DNA of 64,000 nucleotides from Salipiger profundus (GTDB lineage: Bacteria > Pseudomonadota > Alphaproteobacteria > Rhodobacterales > Rhodobacteraceae): assembly GCF_001969385.1 (NCBI RefSeq), contig NZ_CP014803.1, positions 1-64,000 of the forward strand, written 5' to 3'. A model generated the notes under the pieces. It saw nothing but the letters and a program-made list of their open reading frames with translations. It searched no databases and was not told the origin of the DNA. Shown here piece after piece: positions 44,565 through 52,897 of this stretch. How positions within the stretch are numbered: position 1 is the stretch's first letter; every line of letters begins with the position of its first letter. Position numbers and translations under genes: made by a program.

Positions 44565-45499
44565 ACCCCGACCGGTTGCGGTACACGCCTTCCCCGCCTC
44601 CGAACCGTCTGGGTCATCGAGACCAGCGGCAGAACCAGATTGTCGCCGAAACTTTCCGCGTCGAGGCGCTCTTTGCCCGACCGGACCGCATCTTCCGCCG
44701 CCGTCTCGATCAGGCGGAAGATGCGCGCCGTCACGCCGGAGGTCAGCTTGTGAATCCGCTCTCTGGCCTCCGCGCTGACCAGATCGGAGGCCTCGCGCAA
44801 GGGCAGGATGCGCTCGAAACTTTTCAGGAGCCCGGCGAAGGCAGCATCGTTCTGCCAGGGCTTGAGATGGAACGCCTCGAAGCGCTCGGCCAGTTGCGCA
44901 TCGGTCAGCAGGGCCTGCCGAGCCAGGTCCGTTCCGGCACAAACCAGTGGAATCCGAAGGTCATTGGCCAGAAATCGGATCGCATTGAGAAAGATGCGCT
45001 GCTGACGGAAGGTACCGGCCAGCATCCCGTTCACCTCATCGAGAATGATCATCTTCGCCCCCACGGTACGCAGCAGCGACCGGCAGATATCCTTCTCACG
45101 AGCGAGCGTTCCGCCTGTCATCGTCGGCGCGCCCATGCTGGCCAGAAGTTCGCGGTAAAGATCGCGCTCGATGGGTTCGGATGGCACTTGCACGACAACC
45201 ACCGGGCGATGGTCAACGCCGGTGATCTGGCTGAATTTCGGCGGGTGGTCACGTTCAAACTTGCGGACGATCTTGGTCTTGCCCATGCCGGTGTCACCGT
45301 AGATCAGCAGGCATGGCATCCGGTCTCGCGGTGGATAGGTCAATAAGTTCTCCAGACGTGCCAGAGCGGCCCCAGACTGATCGAATCCGATCCAGCGGTC
45401 AGCCCGGATCCAGGCAATGCGCTCATCATCCGGCAGCGCCGCAAACCGGCGGTAGGTCGGATCGAGATGTGCAAATGCGCTGCCTTCGGTCACGACCAT
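44561..45499 (-). CDS. tniB: TniB AAA+ transposition ATPase
   Basis: The 312-residue AAA+ protein has Walker A GDTGMGKTKIVRK near residue 86, Walker B MIILDEVN near 150 and sensor text IPLVCAGTDLARQAL. It is the TnsC/MuB-like regulator that forms filaments on target DNA and activates TniA. It overlaps tniA by ten bases and tniQ by four. Confidence 0.92.
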   Translation of the reverse strand: MVVTEGSAFAHLDPTYRRFAALPDDERIAWIRADRWIGFDQSGAALARLENLLTYPPRDRMPCLLIYGDTGMGKTKIVRKFERDHPPKFSQITGVDHRPVVVVQVPSEPIERDLYRELLASMGAPTMTGGTLAREKDICRSLLRTVGAKMIILDEVNGMLAGTFRQQRIFLNAIRFLANDLRIPLVCAGTDLARQALLTDAQLAERFEAFHLKPWQNDAAFAGLLKSFERILPLREASDLVSAEARERIHKLTSGVTARIFRLIETAAEDAVRSGKERLDAESFGDNLVLPLVSMTQTVRRRGRRVPQPVGV

Positions 45500-47142
45500 T
45501 CCTCAACTTCGAACCCCGGGTGGTCCCTGAGCACATTCTCGCTTTCCTTGGGCTCCGAACCTGCATCCACAGCCTCGTAGGCCCCTACCCCATCAAGCGC
45601 TCGGTCCCGTTTCTCCGAAAATCGCCTAGCCTCCCGTGTCCTGCTGCTGGCAGCATCAACCAGGGCGCGCTGCTCCTCGATCACCGCGAATATGAGGTCT
45701 TCATCCTCGAGCGCGCGCCCGCGCTCGCGCAAAATCGCCTGCGCACGGCGATGCTCCGCAAGAGTGATTGAGGGATGGCACAAGTCCGCAAACCGCACAG
45801 CATAGCGCTGGCCTTCGGGGCCAAGCACAAAGATCGTCGAGAGATCGCGCGGATCATAAGACACGCGCAATTGCCGGTCCTGACGACCAGCCCAGAGGCT
45901 CAGGACATCGTCCCAATACCGCAGGCCGAAGAGATGTATGCCATCGCGGCGCACCATGCGTTCCGTGCTCGGCAGGAAGTCGATCCGGAACCCCTCCGGA
46001 TCGTAAGGCCGGCGCAAAGGTGCCTCGCGGCGCCCATAGGCCTCGTTCCAGGCCGCAACCGGCGGAATCCCGAGCGAGCGGTGCCGTTCGGCATGATAAC
46101 GGGTGATTTCCAGCGCCAACCAGTGCTCCAGCTCGTCGAGCGTCATCGTCGATTTGCCCACGGAATCATAGTCGCCGCGGTCCTTGATGTTGCTGAAGGT
46201 CGATCCCGGCAGAAGGTGGACCGCCCCCATCATCGTGCCGATCAGCCGCTCAATGTGACCGCCGTAATGTGGCGCACCTATCGGCCGGTACTGCAGCGAA
46301 ATCCCGTGCTCCTCGGCACCCCGTTTCATCGCCTTTGAGCGGAACTCCTTGGCATTGTCGACGTGAATGGTCTCCGGCAATCCCTCTGCGGGCCAATCCG
46401 CGTCGATACCCATGCTCTCCAGCCAGTCGAATTTGGGCTGCACCAGATGCTGAATGGCCAGTGCCACCGACAAGGCCGACGGCGGCTCCAGCGTCAGGTA
46501 GAATCCGGCCACCATGCGGCTGGCGACGTCTATGGCGAGCGTCAGCCAGGGCCTTTGCAAAGGCTTCCGGTGAACCCGGTCCACGACGATGACATCCACC
46601 AGCGTATGATCGATCTGAACCACCTCATAGGCCCGTTCGACCTGATAGCTGCCTGGCACCGGATGATGGCGCTGGCGAGAGACCTTGGCGCCTTCACGCG
46701 CAGCTATAAGCTCCGCCGGATCTATCGCCGCCACACGGTCCCGCAATGTGGTCCAGCACGGGGGACGTAGACCTCTCTGACTGCACCGCCTGCGCACCTC
46801 TTTTTGCAGGGCATTGATACTTGGCTTCTGGAGGGACTTGTAGAACTCCTCGATCGCCCCCGAAATCACCGCTTCGATCTCGTCAGGCAGCCGACGGCTG
46901 CCCGTCGGTGTTCCGACTTGAGCCGCCAGCAAGGAACTGGCGACCGGGCGCGCCTTGTACGCTGAGATCAACTCGTACAGGCGGGAGCGCTTGAGACCAA
47001 GTTCGCGGCAGGCCTTGAGAAACTCGGCACGGTTCGGTGACACCTTGCTTGCAAGCCGACGGATCACAGCTTCCCGCGCAACCGCCTGTTCCCACGCAGT
47101 ATCGTCGACGGCGTTGATGTCTGATCGATCCACCATGGCCAA
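45490..47142 (-). CDS. tniA: TniA DDE transposase (Mu/TnsB type)
   Basis: The 550-residue transposase has two N-terminal helix-turn-helix segments and the catalytic DDE set: YEVVQIDHTLVDV (first Asp), IHVDNAKEFRS (second Asp) and YGGHIERLIGTM (Glu). A Mu C-terminal beta barrel (LSLWAGRQDRQLRVSYDPRD) follows. It is full length and should cut and join the TGTCG ends. The start could be this ATG or another six bases on. Confidence 0.93.
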   Translation of the reverse strand: MAMVDRSDINAVDDTAWEQAVAREAVIRRLASKVSPNRAEFLKACRELGLKRSRLYELISAYKARPVASSLLAAQVGTPTGSRRLPDEIEAVISGAIEEFYKSLQKPSINALQKEVRRRCSQRGLRPPCWTTLRDRVAAIDPAELIAAREGAKVSRQRHHPVPGSYQVERAYEVVQIDHTLVDVIVVDRVHRKPLQRPWLTLAIDVASRMVAGFYLTLEPPSALSVALAIQHLVQPKFDWLESMGIDADWPAEGLPETIHVDNAKEFRSKAMKRGAEEHGISLQYRPIGAPHYGGHIERLIGTMMGAVHLLPGSTFSNIKDRGDYDSVGKSTMTLDELEHWLALEITRYHAERHRSLGIPPVAAWNEAYGRREAPLRRPYDPEGFRIDFLPSTERMVRRDGIHLFGLRYWDDVLSLWAGRQDRQLRVSYDPRDLSTIFVLGPEGQRYAVRFADLCHPSITLAEHRRAQAILRERGRALEDEDLIFAVIEEQRALVDAASSRTREARRFSEKRDRALDGVGAYEAVDAGSEPKESENVLRDHPGFEVEEWS

Positions 47143-47256
47143 ACCCGGAAAATAGGTGTCTTATGTCCGATAATGAAACTATAATCCGGGAATGAAACAA
47201 GAACATGAACGCAATGATATCAATAAGTTAGTGTCCACTAATGGAACTAGAACGAC

Positions 47257-48396
47257 ATGGGTAGTCTCACAAATAACGGCACCAAAATCGATGGCTCAGA
47301 CGTCCCTGAGACCGAGATTTCGAGCTCAGCGCCCGACGACACGTCGACCGGCAACGAGCGAGACGAGAGAGCCACATCCGACAGGGCGCCCGTCGCCCTG
47401 CCCGCCCATGTCGCAGGCTCCGGCACGCTCGATCGCCTGGTCGACACGGCCCGCGACTACGCTAAGGCATCGACGGCCGAGAACACGAACAAGGCCTACG
47501 TGGCCGACTGGAAACATTTTGCCCGCTGGTGCAGGCTCAAGGGGACCGAGCCCCTGCCCCCGTCCAATGAAATGATCGGGCTCTACCTCGCCGATCTGGC
47601 TGCCGGGTCGGGGTCCTCCCCTGGCCTGTCTGTCTCGACGATCGAGCGGCGGCTCTCGGGTCTCGCCTGGAACTACGTACAGCGCGGGTTTGCCCTTGAC
47701 CGCAAAGACCGGCACATTGCCACGGTTCTGGCCGGTATCAAACGGCAGCATGCGCGGCCACCGGTCCAGAAAGAGGCCATTCTTCCGGACGACATCCTCG
47801 CCATGGTGGCCACCCTGCCCCACGACCTGCGCGGGCTCCGGGATCGTGCCATCCTGTTGATCGGCTTCGCCGGCGGGCTCCGGCGCTCCGAGATTGTCAG
47901 CCTCGATCACGGCAAGGACGATACCCCGGTTTCGGGCGGCTGGATCGAGATCCTCAAGGATGGCGCCGTCCTGACGCTCAATGCCAAGACCGGCTGGCGC
48001 GAGGTCGAGGTCGGCCGCGGCTCGTCGGAACAGACCTGCCCCGTTCACGCGCTGGAGCAGTGGCTGCACTTCGCACGCATCGATTTCGGTGCGGTCTTCG
48101 TGCGCACCTCGCGGGACGGCAAGAAGGCCCTGGAATCCCGCCTCTCCGACAAGCATGTCGCGCGGCTCATCAAGCAGACCGTGCTGGATGCGGGTATTCG
48201 CGCGGACCTGCCGGAGAAGGATCGGCTGGCTCTGTTTTCGGGGCACTCGCTTCGGGCTGGGCTCGCCAGTTCGGCCGAGGTCGATGAGCGCTACATTCAG
48301 AAGCAGCTCGGGCACGCCTCGGCCGAGATGACCCGCCGTTATCAGCGTCGGCGCGACAGGTTCCGGGTCAACATGACCAAAGCCGCGGGGCTCTAG
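47257..48396 (+). CDS. Tyrosine recombinase with its leader displaced by the tni element
   Basis: The 379-residue recombinase has an N-terminal core-binding domain (ENTNKAYVADWKHFARWC). Its catalytic domain shows FAGGLRRSEIVSL (Arg), HSLRAGLASSA (His/Arg), KQLGHASAEMTRRY (His and Tyr). Its ATG is formed by the last A of the transposon and TG of the duplication, so the coding sequence survived intact. The original leader lies at 43393-43492 beyond the transposon, so expression must now depend on the transposon end. It converges with repC. It may resolve plasmid multimers or integrate an element. Confidence 0.9.
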   Translation: MGSLTNNGTKIDGSDVPETEISSSAPDDTSTGNERDERATSDRAPVALPAHVAGSGTLDRLVDTARDYAKASTAENTNKAYVADWKHFARWCRLKGTEPLPPSNEMIGLYLADLAAGSGSSPGLSVSTIERRLSGLAWNYVQRGFALDRKDRHIATVLAGIKRQHARPPVQKEAILPDDILAMVATLPHDLRGLRDRAILLIGFAGGLRRSEIVSLDHGKDDTPVSGGWIEILKDGAVLTLNAKTGWREVEVGRGSSEQTCPVHALEQWLHFARIDFGAVFVRTSRDGKKALESRLSDKHVARLIKQTVLDAGIRADLPEKDRLALFSGHSLRAGLASSAEVDERYIQKQLGHASAEMTRRYQRRRDRFRVNMTKAAGL

Positions 48397-48404
48397 GTTC
48401 TCCA

Positions 48405-49688
48405 TCACGCCGCCTGCCCGCTCAACCGGCCATAGAAGCTGCGCTCGAGATGCAGCTCCCCTGCCCCGGCCTTCTCGATCATGCCGCGGAGATAGCCGCC
48501 CGGCGATGCCACTTCGCCCTTGGCATGCTTGTCGAAGGTCAGGACCAGTGCCGCGGTGGCGATCTGAGGCCCGAGACGATCCTGCGCCAGGTTCCAGGCG
48601 TGCTGGGAGACGCCGATCATCGGCCTCAACTGCCCCGCCACCCGGTGCAGATCGCCCCAATCCTTCAGGTATCCGCCCACATTGCGCGCCCAGGACGCGA
48701 ATTCCGGACAGGCCTGCATCACCGTCGGCAGATCGAGCGCTGCTCCACGTTTCTTGCGCACCTCGGCAACCCAATCTTCCAGCTCCCTGTCCACGCGCTC
48801 TTCCGGTGGGGCATTTGGCGCGATGCCGGCCTCTTCCTCTTTTTCAGAGGAATTACTGGTTACAGGATTAAGTTTGGTTGTAGTTAGTATATGAGGTCCG
48901 GAAATGACCTCCCTGGGGTTCATTTCTTGAGTCTTCTCGGACACTTCTTCGATGGGCTCCGCCATGTTTTCCACAACCTCATCCGCTCGGACCGCCTTGA
49001 GGTAGGCTGCCTCAACCCGCTCCTGCAGCTCCCGAAACCAGTCCATGAGCCTCTCAAGCGTCTCTGACGCCGTGTGGCGGCGTGGAAGCCGCGCCAGGAG
49101 ATCTTCGAACAGGGTCGTGAGCTGCGTCCAGGGGCCCTTCAGAGCGCCGCTCAGGGCCGCCTCGATCCGCGCCCGGATCATGCGCCGTGAGACGGTGATC
49201 TGGCGCTTCAGGCGCTGGCAGAGGGCACGTTCGGCCTGGATCTCGATATGCAGCTGCTCGAACTCCTCTGCACGGGCCGAGAGCGGCGACAGATCGAAGC
49301 CATAGGCCTCGATGATGACGCCCTCCTCATCTCTCCGGCCCCACCGTTTGCCATTCGGGCTATCCTTGAAGGAGATCACCCCTGCCTCGACCAGGCGCCG
49401 AGCATGACGCTTAAGGGCAGACAGCGAGAAGCCCGTCTGCTCCATCAGATAGGCGTTCGACGCCCAGACGATCGGCCGCCTGCCCTCCTCCCAATCCTGG
49501 GTCTGGGTAAACGCCCCGAGTGTGTCGAGGAGCAGGAGGTCGCCGGCTTTGAGGCCGATGTGCGCTCCGACTCGCTTGATTGCCACGAATGCTGTTGATT
49601 TGGGTACAGCTACCCGTTCACCGGCTTGGGCGAGCTGCTCCGCTACGCCAAGTCCCGGTGTCGGCTTGCGCCAACCTGTATGTTTCAT
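48405..49688 (-). CDS. repC: RepC replication initiator
   Basis: The 427-residue initiator begins MKHTGWRKPTPGLGVAEQL. A winged-helix N-terminal domain (IVWASNAYLMEQTGFSLSALKRHARRL) is followed by a variable linker and the C-terminal helical domain ending PGGYLRGMIEKAGAGELHL. These are RepC signatures of repABC plasmids. The linker coincides with an AT-rich stretch, where the origin of such plasmids usually lies. The ATG at 49688 was chosen over a longer frame because it gives the standard RepC opening. The ctRNA gene in the preceding gap should limit its synthesis. Confidence 0.93.
   Translation of the reverse strand: MKHTGWRKPTPGLGVAEQLAQAGERVAVPKSTAFVAIKRVGAHIGLKAGDLLLLDTLGAFTQTQDWEEGRRPIVWASNAYLMEQTGFSLSALKRHARRLVEAGVISFKDSPNGKRWGRRDEEGVIIEAYGFDLSPLSARAEEFEQLHIEIQAERALCQRLKRQITVSRRMIRARIEAALSGALKGPWTQLTTLFEDLLARLPRRHTASETLERLMDWFRELQERVEAAYLKAVRADEVVENMAEPIEEVSEKTQEMNPREVISGPHILTTTKLNPVTSNSSEKEEEAGIAPNAPPEERVDRELEDWVAEVRKKRGAALDLPTVMQACPEFASWARNVGGYLKDWGDLHRVAGQLRPMIGVSQHAWNLAQDRLGPQIATAALVLTFDKHAKGEVASPGGYLRGMIEKAGAGELHLERSFYGRLSGQAA
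48838..48900. other. AT-rich stretch in repC, candidate replication origin
   Basis: About 60 bases are clearly AT-rich against the GC-rich repC gene, at its linker region. In studied repABC plasmids oriV lies within repC. No dedicated repeats were recognised. Confidence 0.35.
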
Positions 49689-49754
49689 GGATAGTTCTCG
49701 CCTCCTCTGCTTGATGGAGGGCAAAAGAATCCCGTTCGCTCAGGAGCGTTGCTG

Positions 49755-49783
49755 TTGACAGTGATTCGCCGGAGAACTATCGT
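49755..49783 (+). promoter_or_regulatory. Promoter of the counter-transcribed RNA
   Basis: TTGACA at 49755-49760 and TATCGT at 49778-49783 are 17 bases apart, reading against repABC. Confidence 0.65.
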
Positions 49784-49789
49784 GATAGC

Positions 49790-49838
49790 GACCAAACTAA
49801 TCTTGATAAGCTCTCAGGCCCTCAGCTTGGGGGCTTTT
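49790..49838 (+). ncRNA. repABC counter-transcribed RNA (incompatibility RNA)
   Basis: A short transcript from the consensus-like promoter would run antisense to the repB-repC leader. It would end at a hairpin GCCCTC-AGCTT-GGGGGC at 49818-49834 followed by TTTTCTTTT. Position between repB and repC, strand and terminator fit the small RNA that represses RepC synthesis and sets incompatibility in repABC plasmids. The 5' end is inferred from the promoter. Confidence 0.7.
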
Positions 49839-49843
49839 CTTTT
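49818..49843 (+). terminator. Terminator of the counter-transcribed RNA
   Basis: A six-base-pair GC-rich stem with a 5-base loop is followed by TTTTCTTTT on the plus strand. Confidence 0.75.
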
Positions 49844-49922
49844 GCCGTTATCTCAAAGCATATCCGCTCCTGTTTCTTACCTCGTTTGGATCGAAGACCA
49901 CCGTCTCCGCGGCTCCTGCCTC

Positions 49923-50966
49923 TTACTTCGATCCGTGCTTCTCCAAATACTCAGCGATGACATCACTCAAACCTCTGAGAATGTCCTCATCCAATGTTAG
50001 CCCCGTGGCAGCGACCGAGAGCTTCCCGCCCTGCCCTGTAACACTCAATTTCCGCGAACCGATCTTTCGCTGTACCGTGAGTTTCTTTGGGCTCTGCGAT
50101 TTCTTTTTTGCAGGCTTGGACTGCTTCTCAGTCAGGTTACCAAGAACCTTTTCGAGGTCACGGTGGCTGAGATCGTAGACATCTTTGCACGCGTGCAAAA
50201 TCTCAGCTCTAGCGGTATAGACAGCGCGACCACGTGATACCGCGCTGTTATGGACACCCACACGGTTGGCGAACTCGGTTGCAGTTATCTTCTCGTCCGG
50301 TTTGGCATCTTGTAGCCGCTCAAACATCTCGCCTATCGAAACCAGGCGCTCGAAAGCGCTGAGGTTTTCACGTTCCTCATTCTCCCGGAAGCGCATGAAT
50401 AGCATCTCGAACTGCTCTTCACGGGAACCCCGAAGGGATTGTGGAACCAGAATGGCGCGGACAGGCAATCCCAAAGCTTCAAGGATCGCATGGCGTCGCC
50501 GACCCACGATCAGCTGGAACGTCACGCCTTCTACGTTCTCGGGCTCACGTTCATCCGGTCGCCAATCAGGATCCGCTGGCCGAACATGAATGGGCGTATC
50601 TTGACCATTCTTCTCGATACTCTCTTTGAGCTTCTCGAATGCCTCTTGGTCGCGCCAATCTTCACGCCGGTCCGATCCAATCACGTCCACGATCTGAGAC
50701 GGATCAATCTGCAACTCATGTCGACCCGCGAGAATGCGCTCCACGACCTGCGCGCGCTCAACGTGAAGCATCTGGCTGGCGTCTGAAAGCGCTCCGGCCT
50801 TCCAAGCACTGCCAGAGCCGCCCAGTCTTGGCTTAACCCCACCAACCAGTTTCGCTTCGTCTTCGTGAACTTGTTCGCTTGCACCAGATCCAGGAGCCGC
50901 AGACACATCCTCATCTGGGCGCGTGGGCTTTTTCTTGAGGACCGAGCTGCTCAGTGTTCGCTTCAT
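49923..50966 (-). CDS. repB: RepB partition protein (ParB family)
   Basis: From the ATG at 50966 (MKRTLSSSVLKKK), with GAGGAGG upstream, the protein is 347 residues. ParB motifs are visible: KLKESIEKNGQDTPIHVRP, VGRRRHAILEALGLPV, then the helix-turn-helix ITATEFANRVGVHNSAVSRGR. The C-terminus is Lys-rich then a short dimer region. It binds parS and loads the partition complex with RepA. The start overlaps repA by four bases. A 16-bp palindrome, a probable parS, lies inside the gene at 50184-50199. Confidence 0.93.
   Translation of the reverse strand: MKRTLSSSVLKKKPTRPDEDVSAAPGSGASEQVHEDEAKLVGGVKPRLGGSGSAWKAGALSDASQMLHVERAQVVERILAGRHELQIDPSQIVDVIGSDRREDWRDQEAFEKLKESIEKNGQDTPIHVRPADPDWRPDEREPENVEGVTFQLIVGRRRHAILEALGLPVRAILVPQSLRGSREEQFEMLFMRFRENEERENLSAFERLVSIGEMFERLQDAKPDEKITATEFANRVGVHNSAVSRGRAVYTARAEILHACKDVYDLSHRDLEKVLGNLTEKQSKPAKKKSQSPKKLTVQRKIGSRKLSVTGQGGKLSVAATGLTLDEDILRGLSDVIAEYLEKHGSK
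50184..50199. promoter_or_regulatory. parS-like palindrome inside repB
   Basis: TTTGCACGCGTGCAAA is a perfect 16-bp palindrome. It recurs exactly upstream of repA. Confidence 0.7.
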
Positions 50967-52318
50967 TCGGCTTCCTCCTCGAAATTGTAGAAGTTCTGCA
51001 TCCAATCCTCGGCATAGCCACGCTCAAGACCAGGCCAGAGGCGTGAGACGATGGCGTCATTCACTGCGTCAGCATTCTCGATGAACCTGTTGATTCCTTT
51101 TCGCTTGCCTGGAGTATCTGGGTCGTACTCGTAGACGGATTGATAAACGTCCGACGCGTTCGAAATAGCATCAGAGCGAAGATAGAATACCGGCAGCACC
51201 TCATCTGGGCAGTTTTCGAGCAGGTTGCCGACCTGTGTGAGGTCTTGCTCATTTGTTCTCTGCACGATCGTGGGCAATAGCATATGTGCCGCACCGCCCA
51301 TATCGATCCGATCCGTCGCGAAAATGTGGCGCAGCATGGTGAGGAGACCAGTCACAAAGGTGGACAAGGTCGCAATGTCGAAACCCTTCATCGTCTGCGG
51401 GATAATCAACGAAGTAGACGCCATCACATTGTTCAGCTGGAACAGTGTCAGCGCAGGCTGATAATCGATAATGATGCAGTCCAAGGTCTCGTTGAGGGCA
51501 CTTTCAAGCTTCGCTTGGTCGACCCTACCGTTGCTCACCAGTTCATTCGGACGGGTGACCGGTGGATGCCCCTCTTTCCAACGATCTATGGAGTCTCTTA
51601 GGAACCTGTAGAACCGCTTTTCCGGGGTTCCCGCTCGCAACAACCTCGCGATCTGAATTTCACCTTCTGAGGTTTCGCCATGCGCAGGTACTAGCCGCAC
51701 GCCCGGCCAAGAGGTTTTCTTGAAAAACCCGTCAAGCGTCTCCGCATCATAGTCAGTGTAGGGGATGGATTCGTCGGTCTGAAACAGCCCCGCGAAGTCA
51801 ACCATCGTTGGAGTTTCGTCATCTGGCAAAGTTGGCATTTCTTCGCCGCCGACAAAATAGAGCGTGATCGTGCTCTGGGGGTCAGCGTCCATGACGCCGA
51901 CTCGCATGCCGTAGTGCAGACTCAGGTACTGAGCGAAGTGCGCAGCACTAAGCGACTTCGCGGTGCCACCTTTCTGACTTGCAAACGAAATGACGGGCAA
52001 AGGATCGTCGGGTTTGCGCCAAGCAAGAAAATGCTCAGGCCGCTTTGCTGAGGCAGCCATCAAAGCCCGGATGTGCATCAGCTCCGTTAGGGTGAAAACA
52101 CGCTCGCGCCCTACATGCTTGCCGGCAGGAAAATCCTCATTATCCTTAGCGAACTTCGTCAGATGCTGATGGCTAATGTTCAGGAAGCGAGCACATTGGC
52201 GCATCGACCAAGAGCGCTTGATGCGCTCACGCATCGTCAACTCCTTGTTGACCGAGACCATGGTCCGGCCAAGGCCCCGCTCGAGCTCTTGAAGGAACTG
52301 TTCTATACTGCCGCCCAT
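50963..52318 (-). CDS. repA: RepA partition ATPase (ParA family)
   Basis: The 451-residue protein has an N-terminal helix-turn-helix (WSMRQCARFLNISHQHLTKF) and a ParA deviant Walker A, SQKGGTAKSLSAAHFA, near residue 115. VGVMDADPQST near 142 and CIIIDYQPALTLFQLN near 270 are the other ATPase motifs. RepA partners RepB in plasmid segregation and represses the operon. It is the first gene of repABC; an inverted repeat and a parS-like site lie upstream. The length is a little above the usual 390-410, owing to the N-terminus and an insertion before the C-terminal helices. Confidence 0.93.
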   Translation of the reverse strand: MGGSIEQFLQELERGLGRTMVSVNKELTMRERIKRSWSMRQCARFLNISHQHLTKFAKDNEDFPAGKHVGRERVFTLTELMHIRALMAASAKRPEHFLAWRKPDDPLPVISFASQKGGTAKSLSAAHFAQYLSLHYGMRVGVMDADPQSTITLYFVGGEEMPTLPDDETPTMVDFAGLFQTDESIPYTDYDAETLDGFFKKTSWPGVRLVPAHGETSEGEIQIARLLRAGTPEKRFYRFLRDSIDRWKEGHPPVTRPNELVSNGRVDQAKLESALNETLDCIIIDYQPALTLFQLNNVMASTSLIIPQTMKGFDIATLSTFVTGLLTMLRHIFATDRIDMGGAAHMLLPTIVQRTNEQDLTQVGNLLENCPDEVLPVFYLRSDAISNASDVYQSVYEYDPDTPGKRKGINRFIENADAVNDAIVSRLWPGLERGYAEDWMQNFYNFEEEAE

Positions 52319-52388
52319 TGCACCGCTCTCATTTCGACTCTCTCACGGAATCGCTCCGAGTTATGAATAGCACGGTTTTTGAGGAAAT

Positions 52389-52403
52389 GTACAGATATTG
52401 TAC
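52389..52403. promoter_or_regulatory. Inverted repeat GTACA-5-TGTAC before repA
   Basis: The repeat lies about 70-85 bases upstream of the repA ATG, where an autoregulatory operator would be expected. Confidence 0.4.
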
Positions 52404-52470
52404 GCCTACAGGATTTCCGGCGCACAATATGGGCTACACCGATTGAAAATACGGACAGCAACTTGAGCCG

Positions 52471-52504
52471 CCGAGGTGATTTTGCACGCGTGCAAAAACC
52501 TCGG
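52471..52504. promoter_or_regulatory. Extended parS-like palindrome upstream of repA
   Basis: An 18-bp perfect palindrome, TTTTGCACGCGTGCAAAA at 52480-52497, is enclosed by CCGAGGT and ACCTCGG arms. The core equals the site in repB. A nearby larger hairpin GCCAGACCGC/GCGGTCTGGC at about 52515-52540 follows. Confidence 0.72.
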
Positions 52505-52546
52505 AGCCTGGTGCAGCCAGACCGCCGGAGCGGTCTGGCCCTTGGC

Positions 52547-52897
52547 TTAGGCTGCGTCTTTGGGACCCCAGGGGATGATCGCTTGCAGGGAAAGATCGTC
52601 CTGGTTCGCGGCCTTGACGAGGTTGGCGTTGAAGCAGTGGTCGCGGATGGACAGCGTGTATTAGTCGGCGCCGGTCTCCTTGTTCTGCTTCTTCCAGATG
52701 CCGCCGCACTCGACCAGCTTGCCGCGCGGGAAGCGGTCGAGGACACGGTGTGTGGGGGCCATCGAGTTCGCGCTCCCGACGGGTTCGACCGTAATGTCGA
52801 GATCGAAGGTCAGGGTCGAGAAGGGGCCGGTGCCCTTGGCGGTTTCGATGTCGGCGCTGGTGAATTTGATGCAGTTCGTGGTCAAGGACCAGAGCAT
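52547..52897 (-). pseudogene. DUF736-like gene with an in-frame stop
   Basis: The frame starts at the ATG at 52897 (MLWSLTTNCIKFTSADIE) and reads through KLVECGGIWKKQNKETGAD. A TAA at 52661-52663 follows, and it then continues YTLSIRDHCFNANLVKAAN to a stop at 52547. Both halves fit a DUF736-like protein, so a single codon has become a stop. Either the copy is dead or it makes a 78-residue fragment. Confidence 0.7.

Larger units (their letters stand above)
43493..47257 (-). mobile_element. Minimal tniABQ transposon (Tn5053/Tn402-like)
   Basis: The 3765-bp element starts TGTCGTTTTAGTTTCAT and ends, inverted, TGTCGTTCTAGTTCCATTAG, with TGGGT duplicated on both sides. Extra imperfect copies of the AGTTTCATT-type repeat occur inside each end, as expected for TniA binding sites. 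It carries tniA, tniB and tniQ only: there is no resolvase and no cargo. It is inserted exactly at the start codon of the recombinase gene. Confidence 0.92.

Noticed and set aside
43493..47257. A CRISPR-associated transposon
   Set aside because: tniA, tniB and tniQ are present but there is no Cas gene, no repeat array and no cargo; the element ends are only 3.8 kb apart.
47326..48774. A 482-codon minus-strand frame opposite the recombinase and the end of repC
   Set aside because: It overlaps two well-supported genes and has no recognisable domain.
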